A DNA stretch of 14,455 nt from Symbiodinium natans (Eukaryota; Sar; Dinophyceae; Suessiales; Symbiodiniaceae): assembly GCA_905221605.1 (NCBI GenBank), contig CAJNDS010000914.1, forward strand, positions 37,501-51,955, read 5' to 3'. A program made the position numbers and the translations under genes. The notes under the pieces are model-generated. The model made no database searches. It saw nothing but the letters and a program-made list of their open reading frames with translations, and had not been told where the DNA came from. Shown here one piece after another: positions 6,872 to 14,455 of the stretch (position 1 is its first letter; every line of letters starts with the position of its first letter).

Positions 6872-7750
6872 ACAGGTTGAAAAGTTATGCCCATGTCACA
6901 AGCGTTCGAAAACGGTGCTGGAAGTGGTTTTGTTTGGGAATCGTGTTGTCCAAATGTTGCACAAGCTCACCTTATGCTGCATGAGGCTTTGTGTCTCTGA
7001 GGACTTTAGAAACATCTGGCCTGTCCCATTGCATAACAGAGAGCCCGGTTCTTCCATTCCGGAAGCCTTTCGGATCAGCCTCCGACAAACGTAAACCTCT
7101 GCACTGCTGGACCCCTGCAATGGGGCAGTGGGTGAGGCACCACTGCGCACCGCCCGGTCGTTTGTCGGCCGCGCTGGAGATGCAGCGAGCTGAGTGGCGA
7201 GTAGCCATCGTCCACCGCCATCTAGCAGCTCGTGACTCCACCATGGGGAAGCCTTGACTAATGCACGGGGTGTGGGGTTCGCACCGCAGCCACATCTGCG
7301 TTTGATCCGAGCGACTTGACGGATCCTGTACACTGTACATTTCAAAAAGGACAAAAACGCAAAGGGCTCGATGGCCCTGTGACGCGTCCAAGAGCTTCCG
7401 GTGAGTCAGGGCTTGGCGTGGCTTCGATAGGGTTAGCTCAGCTACTCTGTCCCTGCTAAAGTGACATTTGCAATATTCTGGCATGTCACGAAATAAAGCT
7501 GTGCCATCGAAGCTCCGCCACACGCTGCCTTCTACCCGCCGGCACCGGCTTGAACCACTGGCCACGCAGCTCTTGTCCATATGCATTGCCAAGCAACAGA
7601 ATTCTCTTCGACTTGTTCCACTCATGAGCGGAATCGTTTAAAACACAATCGTCAAGTAAACATTGACATGTTCGTGCACATGGCGAGAACACAAGCAACA
7701 CGCGTGTGGCTAACTGCTGTATGGCCAGTGGTCTGGACCTCTCTTTCGGG
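6872..7750. other. no supported gene
   Basis: Both strands have long open frames, one of 217 codons on the minus strand (6972-7625), but the translations are Cys/Arg/Ser-rich and match nothing I recognise, and two frames are open on opposite strands over the same bases. I see no splice-bounded exon with clear coding character. Confidence 0.4.
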
Positions 7751-7755
7751 CGCCA

Positions 7756-7791
7756 ACATCCCCCCCCATACAGAAGGATAAAGGGGGATGT
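7756..7791. repeat. 9-bp perfect inverted repeat with C/G runs
   Basis: ACATCCCCC at 7756-7764 pairs with GGGGGATGT at 7783-7791, leaving an 18-nt loop. No target-site duplication was found around it. Confidence 0.8.
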
Positions 7792-7875
7792 GTAACTATG
7801 GAAAAGCGGGATGCGTATTTTCGAGGGTGTGTCAACCAATCCGTGCACTCAACCAACACGACAAATGGAGTATAA

Positions 7876-7942
7876 GGGGGGATTTTTTCACCGAGTTGGT
7901 GATGCTGGTTTGCTTGGGGGATCTTGGGGGGCTATGGGGGGG
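7876..7942 (+). repeat. cluster of G-runs (possible G-quadruplex)
   Basis: Runs of 6, 5, 6 and 7 G lie at 7876, 7916, 7926 and 7936, the last three separated by only 4-5 nt. The composition could form a quadruplex on the plus strand. Function unknown. No gene is supported between 7943 and 8448. Confidence 0.6.
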
Positions 7943-8448
7943 TTACTCTAGCAGCTAGCAAGGATTGGCTGACGATTTTCATTGGCGTAAGCTCAATGAC
8001 TCAAAAAAACAAGATCTCTAAACGGCAATACGCATCCCTTGAATCTTTTATTTTTAACTTTTTTGCTTTGGCATGCATTCACTGGCAAGTGGAGTCCCGT
8101 GGGGCATGACTGGGACACATTGATCATTGAATGCCCAACGTGACGCTCTACTGCACGGGCATGACGTTGGCTACTCCGCAGCCAGCCGGTCCCAGACAAT
8201 GATTCATGCCCCGCTCATTGACCCTTGCGGCGTCTGCGAGCCTCTCGAGCTCGCAATCGGCTCAACTCTTCGCGGAGCTGGTCTCGTTCATCCTAGTCGT
8301 GGGCTGTGCTCAAACAAGCTGGCACAAGGCAACGGATGAGTTTGCGGGGTGTGTCCAGGGGCGGCTTTACGGGCAGAGCTCGTGTGGATTGCGCGCAATT
8401 TGGTCAGGTGAGTTGGGATCGATTCGCGGCATGGGCAGCCTCGCCGAA

Positions 8449-8536
8449 AGCAGCAGCAACAACGACAACGACAACAACAAGAACGATAACCACAACCACA
8501 ACAACCAGAACCACCACTAAAACCACAACAACAGAG
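8449..8536 (+). repeat. AAC/CAN-rich low-complexity tract
   Basis: Degenerate trinucleotide tract of CAG, CAA, AAC, GAC and CAC words, translating to Asn/His or Thr runs in different plus-strand frames. No coding context is visible. Confidence 0.9.
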
Positions 8537-9049
8537 TGACCACTTTCCAGCAACATGGGCATCCCCCGTGCTCAATCAATCATGGCTTGCCTTGGCCTTT
8601 GCGCAAGCCTTCAGGTTGCAGGCCAGCAATTCACTCAGGGCCTCAGGCTGGAGCATTGAAGCCAAACTAGCTTGAGGCTGAGAGGTCGTGGCTGAAAGCC
8701 CAGTCTCGTCGATTGTTTCCTTCAGTGCCTGCGAGCGCAGAAGTTACGTTGCCAAAACGTTAAGTTTAGTTGTTCCTCTCACGTACCCTCCGGCTCCCTT
8801 TCAAGCGATTCAAGCGCCGGAGTGGATGCCTCCAGAAGCAAATCACGTACATGGATGCCAGCAGCACTGCTGCGAAATCTGATCACAGCTGGCATCGACG
8901 CAGACCGTGAACGGAGTTTAAGGCAGAACTAACACTGCAGGTGCAATCACTTTTGATGGCTTGAGCCAATGTTGCATGTGTATGCTCACTCAGTGTGAAA
9001 CATGCTGTGTGAACATGCTGTGTGACACCTACAAATCTAAACACCCCTC
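8537..9049. other. no supported gene; contains a 13-bp direct duplication
   Basis: AACATGCTGTGTG is present twice head to tail at 8999-9011 and 9012-9024. Otherwise I see nothing that can be assigned. The word TTGGCTCAAG occurs on the minus strand near 8959-8968 but its upstream bases do not match the spliced leader. Confidence 0.5.
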
Positions 9050-9535
9050 CTAAGCCAGGTGGTCGTTTGACCCATTGGCTTCACACGAGGCTGCTCCGGC
9101 TCGTCCAGCATGAACACGCAATCCCATGTTCTTGAGGTGTTTGAGCATTGCCACTTCGGGCATTGGTTTGGTGCAGATGTCGGAGTCATTCTTCTCTGCG
9201 CCTACACGCTCTAGCTCCAGAGCTCGTGGCAACTTTCTCTTGCACCCACAGGTATCTTGTTTGCACGTGGCGTGCTTGCCCCAGGCCCTGGCGCTGGGTA
9301 GTGCCTCGGGCCGCCGAGGAATCAGACAGATCGAATCCGCAGACCGACCTTCAATCCCCAGTCTTCTAGCATCGCCTGCAGCGACAGACCTATTGACCCT
9401 GCTCGGACTATAGCGTAGAGCTCACTCTCCACTCGAAAGGGAGATCGTGCTTTGCACATTGCTTGAGTGCTTCACGCAGTGTGATCCAAGCATTGTCACT
9501 AGTCCCGTCGTTGACCTCCGCCTCAGCAATGTCGT
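9050..9535 (-). pseudogene. Ty1/copia retrotransposon RNase H, C-terminal remnant
   Basis: Minus-strand reading in four pieces matches the end of copia polyproteins in order: STTGLVTMLGSHCVKHSS and QSTISLSSGE; ESELYAIVRAGSIGLSLQAM with LEDWGL; SDSSAARGTTQRQGLGQARH and YLWVQEKVA; ELERVGAEKNDSDICTKPM and LKHLKNMGL. These are the K-x-SS-x-QST-x-x-LSSGE-x-E catalytic Glu block, the DSSAA Asp block, the GLG-x-x-RH helix and the N-x-x-D-x-x-TKP tail of the reverse-transcriptase-linked RNase H. At least three frame changes separate them (near 9425, 9325 and 9235), including a TGA, so the copy is dead. No integrase or reverse transcriptase is visible upstream on this strand and no LTR was found. Confidence 0.9.
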
Positions 9536-10526
9536 GCGCAGTTTATTTTGCGATCCGCATTTGGCGCGCGAGTCCGGACGTCCTCGCCCGCCCACATTCA
9601 AGTGAGGGCGGGGTTCTGGATTCAAAGCCCCTTATCCTGCAAGGCTTTATGCCACTGTATTCGTTTTCTATGCCTTTCTCTGGCAAGCGAGCAAGCAAGA
9701 AGGAGTGCAAAGTGGACTCGAGGGCAAGGCATTCTTTTAGCCCAAAGGGCTCAGGCATGCTCTCCTCCGCCCCACCGCGAGGCGGGGGAGGGTCCGCCAA
9801 GGATGAGGTAGCCATCCCGCCAGGCTTCCCTAAGGCAAATTCACTGCACCTACCATGACACGGATCCTACTGAAGAATAAGGGTAGGTCAGTCACGGTAT
9901 CGTGTTACGTTCTCCCAGTAAGATGCACTGCGAGGCAGTTTCAGCTGCGAGCCAATAGTAGGAGCACTCGTTTGAAAGGTTAGGCGCCCAGGAATCCCCA
10001 TCTCCTAGCCGAGCTACCCTGCAATTAGTGTCATTCAGCATATCAAGCGAGTTCGGACGCCCTCGCTCAGGAACCAAGCTTCGGCCCGGCTCATGAAAGA
10101 AGCCATCTGTGCTCAGTCTGCTTCGCCCATCATGGACGGGACTAGCCTGAAAAGCTGCCCTTCAAAAGTGAAGCATTTGAAGCGAAGGCTAATTTTCGCC
10201 AAAGGCGAAAAGAAAGTTTGCACCCTAAGTGTGAGGGAAGGCACAAAACCCTGCTCGTCACAGAGCACAAAAGCACGCCTCTCCAATATTCCGCTTCTTT
10301 GACGCACTGAACAATGCGGACTTGTCGCAGTAGAATGGGCAGTAAAGGGTCAACCGAGACCCAGAGCTGCCGAGGTACATCCGAGGGATTGACTAGACAC
10401 AGCTGCCAGTCCACAGGGGACCGCAAGAGCTCAGGGTGTGCATCGACCATGGGTTGGGGAGTGTCGTAAGCACGGAGCAAGCACGCCGTGCCGACCGGCC
10501 AGTCAATCAAATAGAGGAAGAGAATA
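9536..10526. other. no gene recognised between the two retroelement remnants
   Basis: Overlapping open frames occur on both strands at 9543-9858 and 10113-10534, with no recognisable motif. The 3' part (10300-10526) may hold the decayed N-terminal half of the RNase H that becomes readable at 10527, but I cannot align it. Confidence 0.4.
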
Positions 10527-11400
10527 CATCCCACCTGGGTGAGGTCTCACCAAACGGCAGAACACCATTGCCAAGAGTTTGGGGCTTCCCAGCTCTGGAG
10601 GTGGCATGCCAATGCTCTTGTTGACAAGTTAGCCGGTGACAAGGCGAACGCCCGTCGAGATCTTCGAGCACGAGGCGGCCCTCCGAGAGTGGGATGACAA
10701 CTGCGAGGTGATCCTCAGATTCTTGGGGCGCCGCGTGGCGCAGCTTTTCCAGCACGACAAAGACCAAGGGCCTCAAGTGTGGTTTCCTGGTGAAAAAGAA
10801 ACCAGAACCAACAAGACGCCCAAGTCGAGCAATAAGGTTTCTGGGGCATCCAAACCCTGTTTGAAACGCAGACCCACGACCACAAATTGCCACAAATAGC
10901 AACAGCCCACCCAGCCGATCCCAGGCTAGTGGAGGGCCGAACAAGAAACAACTGCTAGCCGAAGCAGTAGACCGGCCTCAAAATGGGCACCAGTTCCAGT
11001 GGACATGCAAGTCCAGCAGTGGAGCCAGGATCAAGTGTGCTATCTGTCAGATTGGGGTGCAACAAATTTCGGGCGAATCAATTGTCAGGAGGCAATTGGA
11101 ACAGCCTTGCAAAGGACATGACAGCCCTGAAATGTTCTTACAGTGGTGGGAGCCCCACAAAACTCACCGCATGCGCTTTGTTGGGCCAATGTGGAAGTGT
11201 GAATTTTGTGGGAAAAGCCAGCAAGCTGGTGTCGCCACCACAGCCAGCTCGCTCATTAAGCAGTGCCGGCTTGGTGTGTCTAGCAATCAAGGTTCGGCGC
11301 ACAAGGCTGTGCAAGCGATCCGCAGCCTAGATGCGCGCAAATGTGGAGCCACTGCACAGGAAAAAAGAGCCTTTTTCCGTCTTGACAACACGGGGTCTTC
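10527..11400 (+). pseudogene. 3' end of a LINE-like retroelement: RNase H tail, linker and two zinc modules
   Basis: The first frame (10527-10660) gives HPTWVRSHQTAEHH then WRWHANALVDKLAGDKA, the W-V-x-SH and N-x-x-x-D-x-LA motifs of LINE RNase H domains. A frame change leads to VEIFEHEAALREWDDN and ILRFLGRRVAQLF (10636-10899), a helical linker as found after RNase H in dinoflagellate elements. A second change leads to two tandem modules of the pattern H-x-F/M then C-x-x-C then L-x-x-x-C-x-G: GHQFQW with KCAICQ and QPCKG (about 10984-11115), then THRMRFVGPMWKCEFCGK with LIKQCRLG (about 11164-11275). Likely zinc-binding and possibly for nucleic-acid contact, which is inference. Two frameshifts show decay. 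Confidence 0.75.
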
Positions 11401-11783
11401 GGGGATCACGGGTTTTTGCCCGGATCCCACCGGCCCACCAGAAATCCAGCTTCAACTACTTCAACCTGACATGGGCAGCGTTGCTTCTTGCAACAATAGT
11501 TCCCCCCCCAAAGACGTCGGATCTAACCCTGCTCCCCCTGAGCATGGTGGCACTTCCTCCCTTGCTGTGCTTAGTCAGCTTCAAGGCACTAAAAGTTATC
11601 ACAGCCAGGGCTCAGGGTGCTGCCCCTAAACCCGGCCCCAAAAAACAGTCCCGAAAACCCAAAGACAAAACCCCAACACATCAGTCCAAGCTGTGTTTTG
11701 GGGGACAAAAGCATGTTTGACTGCCGCAGCCATTTCCAGGGTAGGGTAGGCCTGCAGCTGGGTTCAGCAGGGTATCCGCTGGG
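11401..11783 (+). other. unassigned stretch between two retroelements
   Basis: Two plus-strand frames stay open. One is hydrophobic (WAALLLATIVPPP, then MVALPPLLCLVSF) and then Lys/Pro-rich (PKPGPKKQSRKPKDKT); the other is Pro/Ser-rich and ends at 11629. It may be 3' untranslated sequence of the first element or 5' leader of the second. No poly(A) or clear boundary is visible. Confidence 0.35.
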
Positions 11784-13075
11784 ATGGGCAAAGGGGGTAA
11801 GGGTAAGGGCAAGGATAAGAAAGGTGCATTAGGCAAAGGGGAGTGGAAGCCGCGCAGCAAGGCGTCGTTGGAATACTCCAGGCGCAGGGCAGAGACAGGA
11901 AGGCCAATACTTCCGTTGGTCCAAACCGCAGGATGGCTCGGGAACGCCTAGCAGGCCACAACCGCCAGCGCCGCCACCCTCAAAAAGGGTCAAGAAGGAA
12001 AAGACCCAAGAGGACATGGGAGCTCCCAGTCCCGAGCACCAACCAGGGCGTGCAAAGTCAGAGTCAGAATACACCTACGAAACAGAGGAGGTTCCGACTG
12101 AGCAAGAGGGCCCCAATCTGGAGGAGAGGGTGATCTCGCCAACCCAGCCGGTTCAGCTGCCAGTAGTCAAGAGGCTCAGGGTGTCCGAGTCAAGCTAGAA
12201 CCAGCCGAGGTACAAGGGCATCAGGTCAAGCAGAGGGCCGGCCAGGCAACGCCGCAACAAAGTGGGAGTGACAGCTCCCATTCCTCCTGCTTTGAGCCGG
12301 TCAGGCTCACTGCCAAGCCAGCTTCAGAGCAAAGGCGCCTTGCGCCCACGCCGGACTGGTCCAAGGAGATAGTGCTCGACCTTCACTATTTCCACCCGGA
12401 GAAGCAGCCTTATGGGCGAAGGTTCCTGCCCAAAGGGCAGGTGGCGTACCAGTACGAGTGCCCCATCTCTGGGGGTCACAAGACCATCCACACTGAGCTG
12501 GAGGTCCTGGGCATTGGTGGCCCGGACTCCCCCTTCCAATGCTGGAAGGTTGCGGAGCAGTCCCAGATGAGAGAGATCGAGCTCGTGCGCTGCACTGGGT
12601 ACTTCACACCCATGTTCGCTGACCCTAAGGAGACCATCCAGGTCAGGGCACACGGGGAAGGTTTCGTCACTTGGCCATGGAACTGCTGGTCACGGAACGC
12701 CTCGAGCCATTGCCGGACCTTTCTGAGCTACTGGTCTGGAAGATGGTCTTTTCGACCATAGCAGCGTCACGGAAGTGCTCAGTACGCGACCTGTCCAAAC
12801 ACAACTTTGCTTACAGGTCAGTAACGGGAATGGGCTCTGTGGTCTTTGTCGACTTAAACAGTTGGGCACCACATGATCACGTCCCGCACTTCCCAAACAA
12901 GGAGCGTGCAAAAGGACTGTGGAGCACAATCCGTGGCTTCTCTCAGGAGCTACTGGACGTGATCCAGAGCTTGGTGGGCTGTAGCCACAACAACTTAAAC
13001 CAGCTCACTGAGGAGTGCTACGTCACAGCCATGGGGCGCCTGCCTGTCCGCACAGGCCAATGAGCTGGGCCGCTA
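11784..13075 (+). pseudogene. retroelement ORF with GKGKG leader and an unrecognised domain, frameshifted
   Basis: Starts MGKGGKGKGKDKKGALGKG (11784, stop at 11949), a leader type familiar from dinoflagellate retroelement ORFs. It continues in a second frame through an acidic stretch (SESEYTYETEEVPTEQEG, to 12198), in a third frame from about 12105 to 12670 (DWSKEIVLDLHYFHPEK, GGHKTIHTELEVLGIGG, REIELVRCTGYFTPMF) and in a fourth segment to 13063 (LAMELLVTERLEPLPDL, VTGMGSVVFVDLNSWAP, KGLWSTIRGFSQELLDV). Frame changes lie near 11950, 12150, 12665 and 13060. The central 250 residues look like a folded domain with conserved aromatic and Cys residues, but I do not recognise it; a gag- or ORF1-like role is a guess from position. 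RNase H remnants follow downstream. Confidence 0.6.
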
Positions 13076-13171
13076 CCTGCGAGTAGGGTTCCAAGCAAAG
13101 CCAGACCTTTAGCTACGCACTTCCACCCCTCCTACGGCTTTCCTGGTGGCTTAACCTCGAGCAGACGCGGC

Positions 13172-13193
13172 CTTGAGCCAAAGGGGCTACGGA
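13172..13193 (-). other. relic of the dinoflagellate spliced leader (DinoSL)
   Basis: On the minus strand the bases read TCCGTAGCC, CC, TTTGGCTCAAG; the conserved 22-nt leader has AT in place of the middle CC, so 20 of 22 positions agree, including the non-C first base. The base after CAAG is G, as expected at a trans-splice acceptor (AG|G) and unlike an SL RNA gene, which would show a donor. Such relics arise when trans-spliced mRNAs are reverse-transcribed and reinserted. The body of the copied mRNA, expected below 13172 on the minus strand, is not recognisable. Confidence 0.88.
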
Positions 13194-13391
13194 CGAACGA
13201 CAATCGTCCGCCATCCACTACCTCAATGCTCAAATCAACTGCTGCGTAAATGTTGACACCCCAGCTGAGACGCTGGCTTCTGCGCGCAAAGCAGTGACGT
13301 TGTCGAGCAGCTGTTCAGGACAACAGCTGCACATGTACACGACACGGTAGTCGTCTAAGGTTGCGTATGTACGTCATACGGTCCATCCGTT

Positions 13392-13784
13392 AGGAATGTA
13401 TCGACGGCAGAAGGCGAACGGGTCGCTGTGTACCTGCTGGCCATGGCTCTCCAGCAATGTGGGCGCAGTATTCGTTTGCTGGTGGACAATCAAGCAGTTG
13501 CTGGGCTGCCTTCGCGCGGCAAGAAGCCTCTGTGGGGGCCTCCTCTAGATTGGCTTGATGGTGTGGCGTGCCGTGCGCTCAACGCACGAGCCGACGCGGC
13601 GGCGACCCAGGCCTTGGATGCTGTGAGAGCTGAGGTAGTGGTGGCTTCAGTGCGTGCGACAAAGGAAAGGCGGGCTTGGGCGGCTGCTGCCGTGGCTGCT
13701 CAGATGAGGGCTACGCAGCCCTGGCACGTGAAGTTCGTGGAGAAGGTGCGGGTTCTGGTGTTTCAGCGTCGGGCCACTTGATGG
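13392..13784 (+). pseudogene. LINE-like RNase H remnant with internal deletion
   Basis: Plus-strand frame reads NVSTAEGERVAVYLLAMALQ, then IRLLVDNQAVAG, LPSRGKKPLWGPP and CRALNARADAAATQAL, to a stop at 13782. STAE carries the helix-A glutamate, VDNQAV the second catalytic aspartate, and N-x-x-AD-x-A the last motif. PS-R-GKKP-x-W matches the W-x-PSHGK segment, but it follows DNQAV directly: about 35 residues normally between them are missing and the His is Arg. The first strand (TDGS) is not found; TAA breaks the frame upstream near 13357. The tail (KERRAWAAAAVAAQM, QPWHVKFVEKVRVLVF) is Ala-rich and helical. Probably the 3' part of the element starting at 11784. Confidence 0.7.
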
Positions 13785-13992
13785 GATGCACTCGTGGTGC
13801 ACACTGGCGATGGGCGTTTTTTGATTCCCGCTTGGGAGCTTCTTTGAGCTGCTTTACAGCCGGACGGGTGGCGCCTAGACAAGCTTCCTGGTCTCAGTCT
13901 GTCGTCATTTTCGTCAACAGGACTCACTCGGCGTGCAGGCGACCTCGCGGTCCACACGGTCACTGCGGCACAACGTGGTTACCATAATACCC
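13785..13992. other. no gene recognised
   Basis: Open frames on both strands continue to about 13987 but carry no motif. Probably 3' sequence of the preceding element. Confidence 0.4.
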
Positions 13993-14440
13993 CATGACCC
14001 CGGGAAAGGGTTGGAGTTCAACTTTGTTGTAACTTTTTTGCCCCAAGGTTGCAACTAGTTAAACTCCAACCCCAACCTGGAGTTTGGGTGAAACCGACGT
14101 TGAGTCCAATTTGAGGATAACATTTTTTCTGAAGTTGTGTTCAACCGAACTCGAACCTAGGTTGGAGTTCAGGTTAACTCCAACCCGAACCTGGAGTTCA
14201 GGTTAACTCGAACTCCAACTTGGTTGGGTTAGGTTAACTCCCAATTCGAACCTGGGTCAAGGTCAGGCTATCGGGTTAAACCGAACCCACCCCCAAACGG
14301 GAGGGGGGGGGGGGGTCGAGGAACTCCAACCTGGGTTGGAGTTCAGGTTATAACTCAATTCCAACTCAGGTTGGAGTTCAGGTTAACTCCAACTCCAACT
14401 GGGGTTGGGGTTAACTCAACTCAAACCCGGATAGTATTAA
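13993..14440. repeat. degenerate satellite-like array of GGAGTT/AACTCC words
   Basis: Short words GGTTGGAGTT, AACTCCAACC, CCAACCTGG and GGTTAACTC recur in both orientations. The 17-mer GGAGTTCAGGTTAACTC occurs exactly at 14164, 14193 and 14373 and once with an AT insertion near 14338. GGAGTT and AACTCC inside it are inverted, so each unit can form a small hairpin. Spacing is irregular. Confidence 0.9.
14303..14315 (+). repeat. G13 homopolymer
   Basis: Thirteen consecutive G inside the repeat array; run length could be affected by sequencing. Confidence 0.9.
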
Positions 14441-14455
14441 TATTCTTCGTAGTAG

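Noticed and set aside
7146-7160. CACCGCCCGGTCG resembling the 3' end of small-subunit rRNA
   Set aside because: The surrounding conserved rRNA bases are absent and the word itself has an extra G.
6972-7625. A 217-codon minus-strand ORF, the longest in the window
   Set aside because: No recognisable motif, Cys/Arg-rich shadow-like composition, and an opposing open frame of 88 codons. Chance is the simpler explanation.
8958-8968. Third possible spliced-leader relic (TTGGCTCAAG on the minus strand)
   Set aside because: Ten bases agree but the 5' half does not match, so chance is likely.
10142-10944. Long minus-strand ORFs
   Set aside because: They are antisense to the LINE-like RNase H and linker that read on the plus strand.
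11331-11720. Hydrophobic plus-strand ORF that could be a membrane protein
   Set aside because: It overlaps the zinc-module frame at its start, is Pro-rich, and has no start context or homology; probably a shadow frame.

Overview
The window looks like nuclear DNA of a dinoflagellate. Three independent things point there: a 22-nt relic of the dinoflagellate trans-spliced leader (minus strand, 13172-13193, 20 of 22 positions match); a gene with many very small exons in which about half the inferred introns start with GC and most acceptors read AG|G; and retroelement remnants of the kinds common in these genomes (copia RNase H, LINE-like RNase H followed by zinc modules, and a GKGKG-rich ORF). 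No bacterial-style operon, promoter or ribosome binding site is visible, and almost no long ORF in the window is a real gene.

Region 1 (about 1-6.4 kb, minus strand) holds one intron-rich gene for a LAMMER/CLK-type dual-specificity protein kinase. Read from high to low coordinates, the domain can be followed almost without a gap across exons of 19-91 nt: glycine loop GDGTFGRVL (5112-5169), VAIK (4940-4972), helix C to strand 5 (4571-4825), hinge MVFEQLG (4152-4212), helix E (3667-3724), catalytic loop VIHTDL (3373-3391) plus AHAN (2751-2811), DFG (2530-2620), SPEV and DIWSAG (2052-2108), CIIAMLYTG (1936-1984) and the family signature EHLAMMER (1821-1856). Phases agree at nearly every junction. 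Less certain exons continue the C-lobe and a C-terminal extension to the left edge, and two candidate N-terminal exons lie at 5.8-6.4 kb.

Region 2 (6.4-9.0 kb) has no gene I can support. It holds a 62-bp tandem duplication, G-runs with a hairpin, an AAC-rich low-complexity tract and small repeats.

Region 3 (9.0-13.8 kb) is a graveyard of retroelements: a frameshifted Ty1/copia RNase H end on the minus strand (9050-9535), the 3' end of a LINE-like element on the plus strand with RNase H and two tandem H-C-C-C zinc modules (10527-11400), and a second plus-strand element with a GKGKG leader, an unrecognised conserved-looking domain split by frameshifts (11784-13075) and an internally deleted RNase H (13392-13784). 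The spliced-leader relic lies in reverse orientation between the last two pieces.

Region 4 (13.99-14.45 kb) is a degenerate array of short words (GGAGTT/AACTCC) in both orientations with a G13 run.

All exon boundaries were inferred by eye from motif order, phase and splice-like signals; none has transcript support here.
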